64,000 nt of DNA from Exophiala sp. HKRS030. Lineage: Eukaryota > Ascomycota > Eurotiomycetes > Chaetothyriales > Herpotrichiellaceae. The stretch is taken from assembly GCA_023897205.1 (NCBI GenBank), contig JAHWDD010000009.1:1736001-1800000 (forward strand), given 5' to 3'. A model generated the notes under the pieces. It was given only the letters and a program-made list of their open reading frames with translations, was not told where the DNA came from and ran no database searches. A program made the translations under genes and the position numbers. Positions 11,132-23,916 of this stretch are shown in pieces; the first letter of the stretch is position 1, and each line of letters opens with the position of its first letter.

Positions 11132-13297
11132 ACAAGAAAATACCACAAGCGAACGTCCTATGGCATTCTTGTCAACGATAATAATCATCGTGTGATGCAT
11201 TATACTCGTACCGCCGCAGCTTTTGAAAATGATCTACAGTCCTCGTCTATGCGATTAGAGTCCGCACCGCCCACGCCCAATCAACACTTGTTTGAGAATA
11301 GTGGGAGCGCGGGATTTTCTGTCGACGTTCTTCACAGGATCGGCTGTGTGCAGCAAGCAAGCCAGTCCAAAAGCGAGGTTGGATCTGGAACCACTGCGAA
11401 CCCCGCCTGATTTCGAGCAATTTGGGTCGGCAAGGATCGATGGGACACATTCATTTTCGTGATGAGGCGCGCGACTTATGCACGCTCGAGACTAGAGCAA
11501 GACAAGCGCTCTGATCTATCTCAGCGACAAACGCATTCAAGGCCTTTGCAATTTGAGAGGGTTGTTTAGCTTAAGTTCGACACCATGTGAAATATCACAA
11601 CGGCTCGGAGAATTATCCACGTGCAAAGGCGGGCGCACAGGATGTCCCAGGGTCACAGAGTCACAGAACTGCAGGATCTGTGGACGGACTGGCGAATCGA
11701 ACCTTGGTTGCACCCTGAATGCAGTCTGATCCCACTACTACCCCGTACAAACTTCGACATGGTCGAGATAACGGGAACACTCCTTGTCAGAGAACGGGTG
11801 ATGAGACTGACGGTTCAAAAGGTAGATTCTCGTCCCACTAGGGTCTGGAGTACTGATGGTCGCATCGAGATCAATCCAATGGTTCTTGAAAGCTGCCTGT
11901 GCTGATCGGTCCATCTCGTCAAATCGTCAATGTCTCAAACATCGAGCTGCGGCGGGAAACGGCAGCATATTACGGAGTAATAAGCATCAAAGTGATGCTT
12001 GGTGTACAGTAGGGACGGATAGCCAGGGTAACGACCTGTCCAGCTGAACCCTGTCGCTGTACCTATTGTACCCTGACATGAATGGCTCCGTTTGCCTGCA
12101 TCCGGTATAGAAGCGGGGAAAAGCAGAAGCATGCCAAACAGCGGACCAAGGCCATGCCTTGAATCGGATGAATTTTTCTCTGAGCGACATGCCGGCTCTA
12201 AGGATCCGTACATTTTGTCGCTGCAAGAAGTGACAAGGCATGCAGGATGTTGTCAAGCGAGGATGACAACAGGGATGCGGTGGAAAGTCCACTGGGTTAG
12301 CCTTGTAAACCCCTGACATGACAGCAGCTTGAAACACAGGACCCTGGCCTGTGGCTGGGTAGACGCCTCCAGGCGATATATACAGATGGGGGATAGCAGC
12401 GACGACGGGCCTGGTGGATAGAGGGCCGAAGCGTGCTGACAGCCAACAGTGGGCGCGGGCACACACCTATGGAGGCCTTTAGGCTTGCCGGGTTCCTGGG
12501 TTCCTGCAATGGTTCGGAGCTAAGAATGACCGCTAGAGCAGCCGCTAAGGGCTCACTAGACGCACCAACAGCATTTCCCGCAAGCCCGGAAATTAATTCT
12601 GCCAATGGCCTAAAGATCTGCTTGTAGGGTCAAAAGTAGTCGTAGGCTTTGATTTAGTCTGTCCAGCACTTTTAGCTAGCTATTCCTCATGCGGCGCCCA
12701 CAATGCGAGGCCTTCTCGACTCCTGACCTGACACACTCACGTACAAACACGCACGCGTGAGAAAGGAATTGTACGGAGGACTCTCACCATCCCTCCAGCC
12801 GTACTCCGTATGATCACTTTTTTTCTGTACCCTTTTCTTTCATTTTGGATTCACTCGCCCCTCCCTTTTCGTCTAGTAGGATTTTTAATTGACAATTGAA
12901 AACCACAGTCCCTGGCCAGCGCATCTGCGCCCTGGTCCTCCCCTGTCACTATCACTTCCTTTCGAACAGATGATCTGTATGCCACCGAACAGACCACCGG
13001 CACACGCCCTTCCCCCACAGGCGACCAGTTCTCGAAACGTGCGATAGACCATTGAACCACAATCGACCTCTCTCCAGCTGTCGACGTCTCAAATATTTTC
13101 CACCCCTTTCTCCAATCATCAAATCTCCTATCCCTTCGAATCCACATACGCGTCAATCTTCATGCTCAGAGGCCAGGCACCGACAACCGTGCGTTGCCGT
13201 GCACTCTGACAGCCGTTGGGGAACACCCACTGAGGTCAAGACGCTATTGCGCGAACACGAGGACGCTCGAGGCAAGAGAGAGTCAGAGCTACTCGTC
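11132..13297. other. Long intergenic region and 5' leader of the kinesin gene
   Basis: 2.2 kb with no gene that I can support. TACGGAGTA-type motifs occur at 11971, 12771 and 12801 (see findings). The last 500 bases are pyrimidine-rich and probably promoter plus leader. Short upstream ORFs occur in the leader, for example 13162-13209 (15 codons). Confidence 0.55.
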
Positions 13298-16200
13298 ATG
13301 ATCTCCTCCCCGCCAGGTTCGCCGGAGGCTGCGCGCCAGGTTCGTGCGCAGAGCATGTATTCAGTCCCTTCACCAGATCCGACTCAAAAACAACGACCTC
13401 AAAGCATGATCGGCCGACCACCGCCGCGGAGCAATAGTCGCATGAGCCAGAGCAGCAATCATGTTGGAAGTCGAGCTTCAGACGAAGATGCAAAGACGTC
13501 GGTCAAAGTCGGTACGTGACATAGTAACGCGATTCTTTGGAATCAGTCTACTGACCTTGGGTAGTGGTTCGTGTACGGCCGCCCTTGGGCCCGACCGATC
13601 CTGGATTTGAACTCATCCCGCAGCGGTTCCAGCGGTCAATGGTACAAGTCAACACAAATACCAGCCTCGCGGTCGAATCGCCTCAGGGGCGGAAAATGTT
13701 CATCTTTGATCGCGTCTTTGGAGGAGACACCAACCAGGAAGGAGTCTGGGAATATTTGCAAGACAGCGTGAACTCCTTCCTCCAGGGCTACAATGTCTCT
13801 ATTTTAGCCTACGGCCAGTCTGGGTCTGGGAAAAGTTATACAATGGGCACATCAGGCCCCAGTGAACAATTCGATTCTTCTATGAAAGGTACGCATGACC
13901 TCACATATTCATTGAACTCGAACATTAACATGGTCAAAGGTGTCATCCCGCGCGCAGCACAACATCTGTTCGACAACTTGAATGGAGTTCCTGCACACAG
14001 TCGCCACAACTCAGGCCTAAAATCACCGACGAGGTACTCTGTCACAAGTATAAATCAAGTGATGCGTAACAACAAGTCTTTTCCGGAAAAGGGTTGGGAA
14101 ATGTCAGTGACATACGTCGAGATCTACAACGAGCAACCAAGGGATCTTCTCCTTCCTGAAGATGCACCATTCACAGAGCGAGCCAACGTCCAGATTCGGG
14201 AAGACCCTCGTGGCCGAATCTTCGTGGAAGGTCTCAATTCCGTACGCGTTTCTTCCATCGAAGAGTTGATGCGTGTCCTGAACCATGGCTCTACCATTCG
14301 TCAAACCGATGCGACTGCCATCAATGCCAGATCGTCTCGGTCCCACGCTGTCTTTACCATCAATCTTCGCCAAACCAAAGCCCAAGGTTTCACATCAACC
14401 AAGGACAAACGAGCTTCAATTGCAGTCGATCATTTCCCCTCGCACGAGTCTCCGATGACAGTGGAAAGCAAACTCCATTTCGTTGATCTGGCTGGTAGCG
14501 AAAGACTGAAAAACACTCAAGCCACGGGCGATCGTGCGCGGGAAGGAATTTCAATCAACGCTGGATTGGCTAGCTTGGGCAAAGTTATTTCACAATTGTC
14601 CTCCAAGGCTGCCGGGACGTTTGTGTCATACAGAGATTCCAAATTGACTCGAATGCTTCAAGACTCGCTGGGTGGTAATGCCATCACTTACATGATTGCT
14701 TGTGTAACCCCGGCGGAATTTCATCTCAGTGAGACGTTGAACACCGTGCAGTATGCACAGCGAGCCCGAAACATTCAGAGTAAGCCGAAGATTCAACAGG
14801 TCGACGATGGAGCCGACAAGCAAGCCATCATTGAACGCTTGCGCACGGAGATTGCCTTCTTGAGACAACAGATCCGCAGCGCAGAGTCGGGTGATCGAAG
14901 ACCTGGCGGTATGTCAGAAAGAGGAGACAGACCAAACGAACGGGAAAATGAACTGCAAAACCAACTACTTGACGTTCAAGAGAGCTACGGTGCTTTGAGC
15001 CAACGACATGCAAAGCTGGTATCCGAGTTGACCAAAAATGCTGAGGCATACGATCAAGCATCATCGTTACCAGGTGAAAGTGCTATCGACAGATTGAGAC
15101 GATCACAAGCCAATCAGGAAATGATTGAGCAAGTGGTAATGGAATATGAGAAGACAATTCAGAGCCTGGAGACAAACCTCTCGACCACCCGCTCGTCGCT
15201 CGCTACCACGGAAAGTAGTCTGTTGGAGAAGGAGACAAAATGCGCCTATGTTGAAACCGTGAATCAGCAATTGAATGCTCGAGTACAGAAAATGATGGAT
15301 CGAGAATCAAATACGGAACAATACCTCCATGACCTGGAAGCTAGACTCGATAATCAGAGCAGTGGCAGCGAGAAGAACGACGCCATCATATCTGAACTCC
15401 GGAAGGAGATTTCGCGCATCAGAGAAAGTGAAACCAACGCCGAGGACTATATTTGCACGTTGGAAGAACGGCTTGCCGAAGCTGACCAAGACGTGGAGAT
15501 CATGCAACGTGAAATTGAGCGGTTGGAGCATCTTGTGGAACGTCAGAGAAGTCTAGGCAAACTCGACAATCTCCTATACGAGCTCGATCATATTCAAGAA
15601 AAGGAAGGGAAGTCCAAGCTTTCCAGTAAGCGAGCCCCTGAAGAGGACAAGATCATCGAGGAGGAGCATGAACAAGAACTCCCCGCGCCAGAAGAGACAG
15701 AACTGCCACCACAAAACGAGAATGAACTCGACGAACAGGTTCAAGACCCAGTTGAACGCGCTCTTGCCGAAAGTGACGCTGCAGGCCTTGAAAAGCTCGA
15801 GACTGCCGTTGCGCAGCAGGAGTACCTGAAAGCACAGCAGACCGACGAGCCGCTTCCTAGCCCTGCTCAATCAAAGTTCATCACTGAAAAATTTGAGTCA
15901 GTCAGCCAAGAACTCTTCGACCTCCGGCTTGAACATGAGTCTACGGTCAATGAGTTGGATCTTTTGTCGGCCAAATATCAGGAGGCACTTCGAACATTGG
16001 CGGAGATGCATGACTCATTTGAGGAGCAACGACAAGGTGAAATGTCTGAACAGGCCGAGCCTCGCAATGGCCCTTCGAGCCCGCGTTTTTTAGACGAGGG
16101 TCAACTGCAAGGAGCGGAGGATGGACAGGAACTACCCTCCTCGCGATCATTGTCCTCGGAATTATCCTTAGCTGGGGAATCCTCAACTTCAGTGGATACC

Positions 16201-18711
16201 GATATCACCCCTATCTCTAAAGCGTCCCCATCAATGGAAGTTGCGACGCAAGAGATTGAGAGGTTGCAAAATCTTCTTGCAGAGCATGAGAGGAACATGC
16301 AGCAGGTTACTGAGCAGTACACTCAGCTTCAGGCTGATCACAAGGAAGCGTTGACAACCGTTGATCGTTTGAAGACACAGGTCCACCGATCTAGACCGGC
16401 ATCTCCGAGCACACCAGGAATGCTCCGGCGTATGACATCGCAGAGTAACAATGCAGTCGATCGTGGTCTGAGGTCGATAACTGCATTAAGGGCTTTGCTT
16501 GTGGAAGAATTTGAGAAACAACCCGACCGCATGGAAGGCGCCGAGGTGCATCTCTCCGCGGCTTCTACCGAACTTCAGGCCCGCTTAGAACGAATTCAAG
16601 CACTCGAGGCCGAAGTCAAGACGGTGAAGAAAGAAATGGAACTCAAATCTACCATCATTTCTGGACTCACGAGAGAAAGGACAAGCATAAAGGCTGGCTC
16701 ACCCGTTGATCTCAACATGGTATCTCAGTTGAGGGATCAAATCATCCAGAAGGAGACCGAACTAAAGTCTCTTCATGAAGGATATGCCCACCGTGAGCAG
16801 GGCCTGCAAGAGGAAATCCAAAGACTGAACGCCGAGAAGGCAAACGGTCACCTCACCCCTCCCGGATCCCCAGATCAAGGAAAGATCGAGTCCCTCACGG
16901 AACAGCTGTCTGACCTAAAGTCTAAGCTTGAGGCAAGTCAACAAGCTGTGGAAGAGTCGGAGAAGAAGTGTTCTCGGACGAAGTCAGAACTCGAGGCAGC
17001 ACTGGCAAGCGTTGCAACCCTCAAAGCTCAGCAAGTCTCTGGCGAGGGCGATGTGGCGTCCGAACGCGCTACCACCGCTACTGCCATGCAAAACGAGCGT
17101 GACAACTACCAAGAACTCATCAACAATCTCAAACAGGAGGTAGAAGAGCAGCGGGGCTTGAATACTGAACATGCCGCAAGGGTGTCTGAGCTCCAGCAAC
17201 TACATGACTCACTGAGCAAAGATTTTGATGCCCAGACAGAACAGGCGAAGTCGCATCGAAACGAGATCGCTTCCCTTAAGACCCAGATTGCACATCTTGA
17301 GCAGAAGATTACAGAGGCTGACTCGGCTCTCGAATCCCACAAGCAGGGTGTGAAGTCAATCCACGACTCGCATAACAGTCAGATCGAGGAGATAAAGTTG
17401 GCGCATGCCGGCCACCTTGCAGGCTATGACGACCAGATCGCAGAGATGACGAAGAAGCATGAAAAGCTCGTGTCTACCTACAAGAACGATCTTGAGCATG
17501 CTCTCACCACAATTGACGAGCTTGTTTCAAAGGCTGAGAATGCACTGGGCCACCCAACCGATGCTGATATGCTTGCCAGCCATATTCAAGATGTCGTGGA
17601 GGAAAAGCATCACATTGTGGAGGCCAATCTGCGGCTGAAAGATGTGAATGCTGAACTTGAACGTCAACTCGACGGTAGACAAGGCTTGCTGGAGCTAGAA
17701 GAAGCACTATCGGACGCGAATGCTAAGATCGCCAACTACCAGGAGACCATCCGCAGTCTTGCGAATGAAGTTGGCAACCACGAGGAAACAATTCGTGAGA
17801 AGGAGGCTCAGATCAAGAAAGCCGAAGCTGCCGCGGAGACAATCAAAGCTGAGAAGGCTAAGAAATCAGTCATCATCGAGGAGCTTGAGCAACAGTTGCA
17901 GAGCAGTTTCGAACAGCATCACAATAGAGTCTCGGTGATACAAGCGCAAGGAAATCAGGCTTTGGTCGAAGCTCAGCAGAGAATCGCAACCTTGGAGAAG
18001 GATCTCGACCAGAGAAGATCAATCAACGAAGGTGGTTCGGACAGCGGCTCACGAACCAACACCATGAAATCACAGAACCGACCTCAATCACCGCCAGTCG
18101 ACGGAGGCGTCCCGAGATCCAATTCGATAAATTCGAATCTACGCAAGTCAGCATCAATTGCTTCTCTGCCATCGCCTCCACCGGCCATCCCTCTACCCCC
18201 TTTGCCTACCTTGCCAGGCCTCCAAGTCGGAGGTGCTACGAATCCCTCACCTCCTCAATCTCGTCACACGTCTAAAGAGGTCACCCTTCCCGTCACACCG
18301 GTCTCGGGCACTGCTGTCTCTACCAACTCCCAGAATATTCGCCGATCCTCCGCACTCATTGAAGAACAAGAGAACCGTCTGCGCACCATCGAGAAACACC
18401 TTCATGCCGAGAAACAGTTGACGGCCACTCTCGAGGAGGCACTCGTTGACCTCGAGACGCAATCGAACAAGCTCCGCGCCGACGCCGAAATCTGGAAGAA
18501 GAAGGCTTGGTCCATGGAGGAGGAACTCTCGGGTCTCAAGAAGGAGCGTCGCTCGGAGCGTCTGAGCGTCCAAGCCGTCGAGGAAGAGGTCAAGAAGCGT
18601 CGCGAGGCCGAAGCCGCGAGAGCTCAACTCGAAGAACGCATGCGATTGTTGACGGTCGGAAAGGACGGCAAGACGAAGAAACGAAAGGGAAGCTCATTGA
18701 ATTGTTTCTAA
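13298..18711 (+). CDS. Kinesin-4-like motor protein with long coiled-coil tail
   Basis: Exons 13298-13511 and 13565-18711 (53-bp intron, GTACGT..GTAG, phase 1) encode 1786 residues. After a Ser/Pro-rich N-terminus the motor starts at VVRVRPPLG (about residue 72). The P-loop is GQSGSGKSYT from G155, switch I is NARSSRSHAVF, and switch II is DLAGSERLKNTQ followed by EGISINAGLASLGKVISQL. Motor length, GVIPRAAQHLF and FLQGYNVSILAYGQ resemble the kinesin-4/chromokinesin group. Residues from about 480 on are almost wholly heptad coiled coil, implying a dimer. Near the C-terminus lies a proline-rich stretch (PSPPPAIPLPPLPTLPG) that could bind SH3 or WW domains. The protein ends in a basic KTKKRKG cluster. 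The ATG at 13298 is the first in frame. Subfamily assignment needs a motor-domain tree. Confidence 0.93.
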
Positions 18712-18798
18712 GCGTTGACTTGACTTTTGACCACTTGGACGTGGGCGTTGGTTTGTTTTTTTCTTGTTCGGCACCACTTTTTAAAGCATGGCACGATA

Positions 18799-18869
18799 CA
18801 ACACAGCACAGCACAGCACAGCGAGTCGAGTTGGATTGGATTGGGGTTCGGATTGGGGTTCGGATTGGA
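18799..18869 (+). repeat. CACAG repeats followed by 12-bp GGGTTCGGATTG repeats
   Basis: ACAGC/CACAG pentamer repeats (about 18799-18822) are followed by roughly three copies of a 12-base unit containing GGGTTCGGATTG (about 18834-18869). It lies just downstream of the kinesin stop codon. Confidence 0.7.
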
Positions 18870-19121
18870 TGGGTCTTCGAGAAGTCCGCGCCCTCCCGGG
18901 AATCTTTTTTTTTTGTTTTGTTTTGTTTATTTCTGCCTTTGATTAACGGCTTGAATCCGATATGATGGTAACCCACGGTCATAATGTCACCTCTACATTC
19001 CTACTCTCTCATTCCAAACATACCTCCCCTCGACCACCCGACACCCACACTTTACATGTATATTTTCATTTGTTTTCTTCTCCTTTTAAATTTGGAGACC
19101 TCATCAGTCAGGCATAGCGAC

Positions 19122-19124
<3 letters not shown>

Positions 19125-19156
<32 letters not shown>
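19125..19156 (+). repeat. (GA)n microsatellite
   Basis: An uninterrupted run of about 16 GA units in the spacer after the kinesin gene. Confidence 0.9.
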
Positions 19157-19161
<5 letters not shown>

Positions 19162-19234
19162 CGAGGAATAATTGTGATGGGCAGGGCGGTCGGGGACAAA
19201 TCACTCCCCCTTTTTTGTGGTTTCTCTTGTCATC

Positions 19235-19266
19235 TGTGTGTTTGTGTGTGTGTGTCTCTCTCTCTC
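19235..19266 (+). repeat. (TG)n then (TC)n microsatellite
   Basis: Alternating TG units pass directly into TC units, about 100 bases after the GA tract. Base-pairing between the GA and TC tracts is possible in RNA. Confidence 0.85.
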
Positions 19267-20463
19267 ATGTCTCTCGGAACCAAACGTAATATAGAATGGT
19301 ATGTGTGTACATACACATGTATGAGGAGGTGTATGTAAAAGTCAAGCCCCCCTTGCTCAGTCTGTCGCAGGAGTCGGTGTGGGGCATGATGAAAAAAGGT
19401 TGCCTTTGGTTTTGGTTTTTTCCCCGGTCGTACTCTACCGAGTAAAACAATGATGAAAACATTCACACACCCCCCCCCGACGTTTAGACTCTTTTCGTAT
19501 TGTCAGAGCTCCTTCACTCGGCGGCGTTCATCGTCGACTAATAAATGGTAACTCCGTGGTCACCAGTCTCCTGATCGGCATCAGCATCAGCATCGGTATC
19601 TTTGACCCCCCGATCGAGACCCCCTGATCAAGGTGTCGACACCTTCAGTGACGAAAATAAAACCAAAAAAAAAATCAGTCAAGGCCTCATCAAGAGAAAC
19701 AAAACCACCAAGAGACACGACACATCACATCACGTCCCACGACGAAGGTTGTTGTTTTATTGTCCATGCAACGTCCGAGTCGAGTCGATCTGTTATTGTG
19801 AGCACACACGCATCAACCAACTCCTATTTCGTTCGTCAAGAAGAATCTGTCGTTGAGGCTATCATCATCTATCCAATCTTATCTTGTCGTCTCATGCCTC
19901 TTTCTGTGTCTTTTTTTTTCCGTCTTAAACAGCGACCACTAGTCATGGCAAAGTCATTGAAGCCATCATCCCTCGAATGCATATCACTGGTCTTCCATAA
20001 TATCGTCTGCTGTATTCTTCTTCTTCTTTCTAGCATAGCGAGTTGAACGCCATTCCCAATGCCAGAGGTGGAAAGATTTCCACAAATCATAAAAAAATCA
20101 TCAGATGTATCTTGCGCGCAAGGGGGTATCATAACATGTTGAATATCGTCACGAAACCCACGCCGTGAAAACTTTTTTTTAGAATCAAAAAAGGGGGGTA
20201 GAGATTCGTCCCGCCTCTTCAAGTGGCCGTCATCTTCCTAGAGAGGCCACCAAAACTTCACAAAACACATTCCACTCCTATCTGTTGAACATCAAGACGT
20301 CCAGACTGCCGCCACGAGCGAAAGGCGAGGTTCGTCTCTGAGTCTGTTGAAACCAGAAGCTCGGACCTCACCTCCGCAAGTAACACACATTCTTGTCTAT
20401 ACACTCCCTCCCAGTCGCAGTTCTCCATACTCAAAATGATCGTGATTGAGTTTCGGGGCCGAC

Positions 20464-21749
20464 TTAGAACTTCAGTTCCTTGGGTTGTTCCCAGGTGAAG
20501 CTCTGGTTGGTGAAGTGGCCGTTCTTGGCCGTCTTGCAGTAGATGGGGTTGGTCAGGTTCAATTCCTTGACGATCACACCAGGTCGGAGGTCAAAGTTGT
20601 TTCGGATGATCTGGACGAGTTCGGCGCTGGTCTTGCTGCTGGTTCCGTAAGTCTCGACGAAAAGCGACAATGGCTCGGCGATACCGATGGCGTAGGACAG
20701 CTGGACGAGGGCACGGCGAGCGAGTCCAGCCTTGACGAGGGACTTGGCGATCCATCGGGCGAGGTAGGCAGCTGATCGATCGACCTTGCTGTAATCCTTA
20801 CCAGAGAAAGCACCGCCACCGTGAGCGCCCCAACCACCGTAGGTGTCGACAATGATCTTGCGGCCAGTGAGACCAGCATCACCCTGAGGACCACCGATGA
20901 TGAAGAGACCGGAAGGTTGAATGTGGTAAACGGTCTTGTCATCGAGGTACTTGGCAGGAATAACCCGCTTGATGATCTTCTCCTTGATCTCCTTCCGTAG
21001 TTCTTCGGTAGAGATGTCTTCCGAGTGTTGAGCTGACACGACGACGGTGTCCACTCTTAGGGGAACAACGGCACCACCATCGTGGGCGTATTCGACCGTG
21101 ACTTGGGTCTTCGTGTCTGGTCGCAGCCAAGGAAGCTCACCCGACTTGCGGGCCTCGATCATGGCAGAGTTGAGCTTGTGTGCCAGGATGACGGTCAAAG
21201 GCAGGAGTTCTGGGGTCTCGTCGGTAGCATAGCCGAACATGATACCCTGGTCACCAGCACCCAGCTTTTCCAACTCTTCATCGTAGTGTAGACCTTGGGC
21301 GATATCGGGGGACTGTTGTTCGATGGCGACGAGGACGTTGCATGTCTTGTAGTCGAAACCCTTGTCGGATGAATCGTAGCCAATGTCCTTGATGGCGTCA
21401 CGGATGACCTTTTGGTAGTCAATATGGGCTTTTGTGGTGATCTCACCAAAGACCATGATCATGCCTATGGAGGGGGGTTAGAATCAGGCCAACTTCCGCA
21501 GTTTATGGGCACAAACCAGTCTTGGTGGCGGTCTCGCAGGCGACCTTGGAGAAAGGGTCTTCTCTCAAGCAGGCATCGAGAATAGCGTCCGAAACCTGAT
21601 CGCTGAACTTCTTGTCAGCGAAGACACATTCGGCCACATGGCAGTAGACCGAAGACTTACGCGATCTTGTCCGGGTGTCCCTCGCCGACCGATTCGGAGG
21701 TGAAAAGGAAGGTGTCGCGCTTGTCGACTCCGTTGACGGCGCCGGCCAT
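20464..21749 (-). CDS. SAM2: S-adenosylmethionine synthetase (methionine adenosyltransferase)
   Basis: Three exons, 21749-21661, 21602-21517 and 21464-20464, give 391 residues, the normal length. The introns are 58 and 52 bp with GTAAGT and GTTTGT donors. The enzyme makes S-adenosylmethionine, phosphate and diphosphate from methionine and ATP in the cytosol. Signature segments are [14 protein letters not shown] at the N-terminus (ATP and methionine site), [12 protein letters not shown] across the first splice, the [16 protein letters not shown] hexapeptide region and [18 protein letters not shown] (P-loop-like motif). The first intron splits the DKI-ADQ motif. The gene has a long leader region (over 300 bp) without an upstream ATG on its strand down to about 22030. 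It is convergent with the kinesin gene and divergent from GPN3. Confidence 0.97.
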
Positions 21750-22802
21750 TTTGAACGTGTGGAAGAGAACTGGAGGACGTTTAGAAAATGGTGAATTGTG
21801 AGATATTCAAGGCGTGGGAGGCCCTGAAGGTGGAGGGGGTTTATGTACGGTTGACGGTGGAAGAGAATGAATGCGGAGTTTCGAGGAAATTCGGCAGCAC
21901 CACAGTCTGAATGTGCGGACTCTGTGCTCTTGAGGTCTGATGGTATACGATGAAGATGAACTACAACAGCGAGAGGTAAAGAGTCAGAGAGAGAAACAGC
22001 AAAGAAAGTGGAGTGGGAGGTTGGCGGTATATGTGGTATTAGTTTGACAACAAGAAGGGAAGATTCTCTTGGACTAGAAAAAAATCGGGGGAAAATTGAT
22101 GAGGAGAAAAGACGATGTCGTTATCGGCACCAGCCCGTTTGTTCGGCAGTCGCTCAGACGTGGCCAGCAAATGGAAAATCTGAGTGGCCCCATGCATTTC
22201 ATTTTGTACTGAGTGCGGGACTCTTTTGTTTTCATTTCCGGGTCGTCACTTACAACCGCTCTGGCTAGGCAGAGGGCAAGGGTGGTTGTTGGGAAATAAG
22301 ACGGTGACTTTTTCCGTTGCAGATGCAAGTCCATCGGAGACATTTGAAGGCTACAAAGTAAATGTATGCCTAAGAAATGTACCCAGAGGCACTTGTAGGT
22401 ACGGAGTACTCGTGGCCTCTACTCTAGGTACCTACAGCACAGGGAGATTGTTGGTGTATTCTAGTGTACTGTGAGGTACTCGGCACCCAAGTCTTCCACC
22501 CCTCCACCCGACTTTGTACTCTGTATCTTACTTATGTCATCCATTACTTATCCACGTATTGTGAGTGACATTGAATCTTTTTTTTGGTCTCTGTTCACAT
22601 GGACATTCCCACGAGCAACAACAAATTTACCACTCTACCTTGAGGAAGCCTCTGTCAATTAGCACGTTAGGCGATAGTTCTTCCTACAGATGCACTAAAA
22701 TTTCAGCGCAAACAATCCCTGCGCCTGCGCCTTCGCCTGCGCAATTCTTTCTTCCTGCGAATCCCATTCCACCGCCTCGTTCTCTACACGAACTCTACCA
22801 CC
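21750..22802. other. Shared upstream region of SAM synthetase and GPN3
   Basis: About 1.05 kb between two divergent starts. A GTACGGAGTACT motif lies at 22399-22410. There is a GC-rich CGCCTGCGCC direct repeat just before the GPN3 start (22719-22742). No gene seen. Confidence 0.6.
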
Positions 22803-23699
22803 ATGTCCAAATTTGGCTGCCTCGTCATGGGCCCTGCTGGTGCAGGCAAGACGACCTTCTGTACTGCGCTCATACAACATCTTCAAAACAGCCGACGCTC
22901 ATGTTTCTACGTCAACCTCGACCCCGCCGCCAGCGATTTCGCCTTTGAGCCCGACCTCGACATCCGCGACCTGATCTCCCTCGAGGATGTCATGGAGGAA
23001 ATGTCGCTGGGTCCCAATGGAGGGTTGATCTTCTGCTTCGAGTTCCTCCTCCAAAACCTCGACTTCCTCGCTTCCGCTCTCGATCCCGTCTCCGAAGAAT
23101 ACCTCATCCTCTTCGACCTGCCCGGCCAGATCGAACTCTACACGCACATTCCCTTGCTACCGGAACTGGTCAAATACTTGTCAAGAATGGGTCCATTGAA
23201 CATCAATCTATGCGCCGCCTATTTATTGGAAGCCACTTTCGTGGTAGACAAGGCTAAATTTTTCGCCGGCACCCTCTCCGCCATGAGCGCCATGATCATG
23301 CTGGAACTTCCTCACGTCAATATCCTGTCCAAGATGGACCTGGTGAAAGAGCAAGTACCCAAGAAAGAGATGAAGCGATTTACAGACCCCGATGCGAATT
23401 TGCTGGAAGATGAAGATACTGGTCGAGGCACGGCGACCGAACATACCGTCGACGTCGGCAACCCACGTGAGATCGACCAAGTCATGACCGGAGGCTCCTT
23501 CAAACAACTGAATCGGGCCGTCGCGAGGTTGATAGACGACTTCTCGATGGTCTCCTTCCTGCAGCTCGATGTAAACGATGAAGACAGCGTTGGAGACATT
23601 TTGAGTTATATCGACGATGCCATTCAATACCATGAGGCACAAGAGCCCAGGGATCCCAAAGAGGCCGAGATGCAAGAGCCGGCCTGGGAAGAAGACTGA
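22803..23699 (+). CDS. GPN3: GPN-loop GTPase 3
   Basis: A single exon encodes 298 residues. GPN GTPases help assemble and import RNA polymerase II. The P-loop is GPAGAGKTTF at residues 10-19. The Gly-Pro-Asn loop that defines the family is in SLGPNGGLIFCFEFL. The G3 motif is DLPGQIELYTH, and SKMDLV is the base-recognition motif. The extra acidic stretch (DEDTGRGTATEH) and the C-terminus (EAQEPRDPKEAEMQEPAWEED) are as in other fungal Gpn3 proteins. GPN3 rather than GPN2 is judged from the N-terminus (MSKFGCLVMGPAGAGKTT) and general length. Its stop is 217 bp from the stop of the convergent Apq12-like gene. Confidence 0.95.
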   Translation: MSKFGCLVMGPAGAGKTTFCTALIQHLQNSRRSCFYVNLDPAASDFAFEPDLDIRDLISLEDVMEEMSLGPNGGLIFCFEFLLQNLDFLASALDPVSEEYLILFDLPGQIELYTHIPLLPELVKYLSRMGPLNINLCAAYLLEATFVVDKAKFFAGTLSAMSAMIMLELPHVNILSKMDLVKEQVPKKEMKRFTDPDANLLEDEDTGRGTATEHTVDVGNPREIDQVMTGGSFKQLNRAVARLIDDFSMVSFLQLDVNDEDSVGDILSYIDDAIQYHEAQEPRDPKEAEMQEPAWEED

Positions 23700-23916
23700 G
23701 CAATCGCATCTGATCGTTGAATTTCGGGGACAGCGTTGGCGCTGGAGGCGTTTTCATTTCGAGACAACATTGTAGATACCAGATTTCCCAAGATTCATTC
23801 TGTGCACTGTGTCCCTGACACCCTCTTATGATGGCTTCTTCTTTTTCCCAGCACAAGGTTTCGACAGCGCCTGACATCATCATCATGGTGTTCGCAATAG
23901 TTGTGGTTGATCGCCT

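Larger units (their letters stand above)
18712..20463. other. Convergent intergenic region rich in simple repeats
   Basis: 1.75 kb between the stops of the kinesin and SAM synthetase genes. It contains several low-complexity tracts listed separately and many homopolymer runs. No coding or RNA gene is recognised. Confidence 0.65.

Noticed and set aside
11690..11706. GGTTCGATTC on the minus strand, resembling a tRNA T arm
   Set aside because: Four of five T-stem pairs fail.
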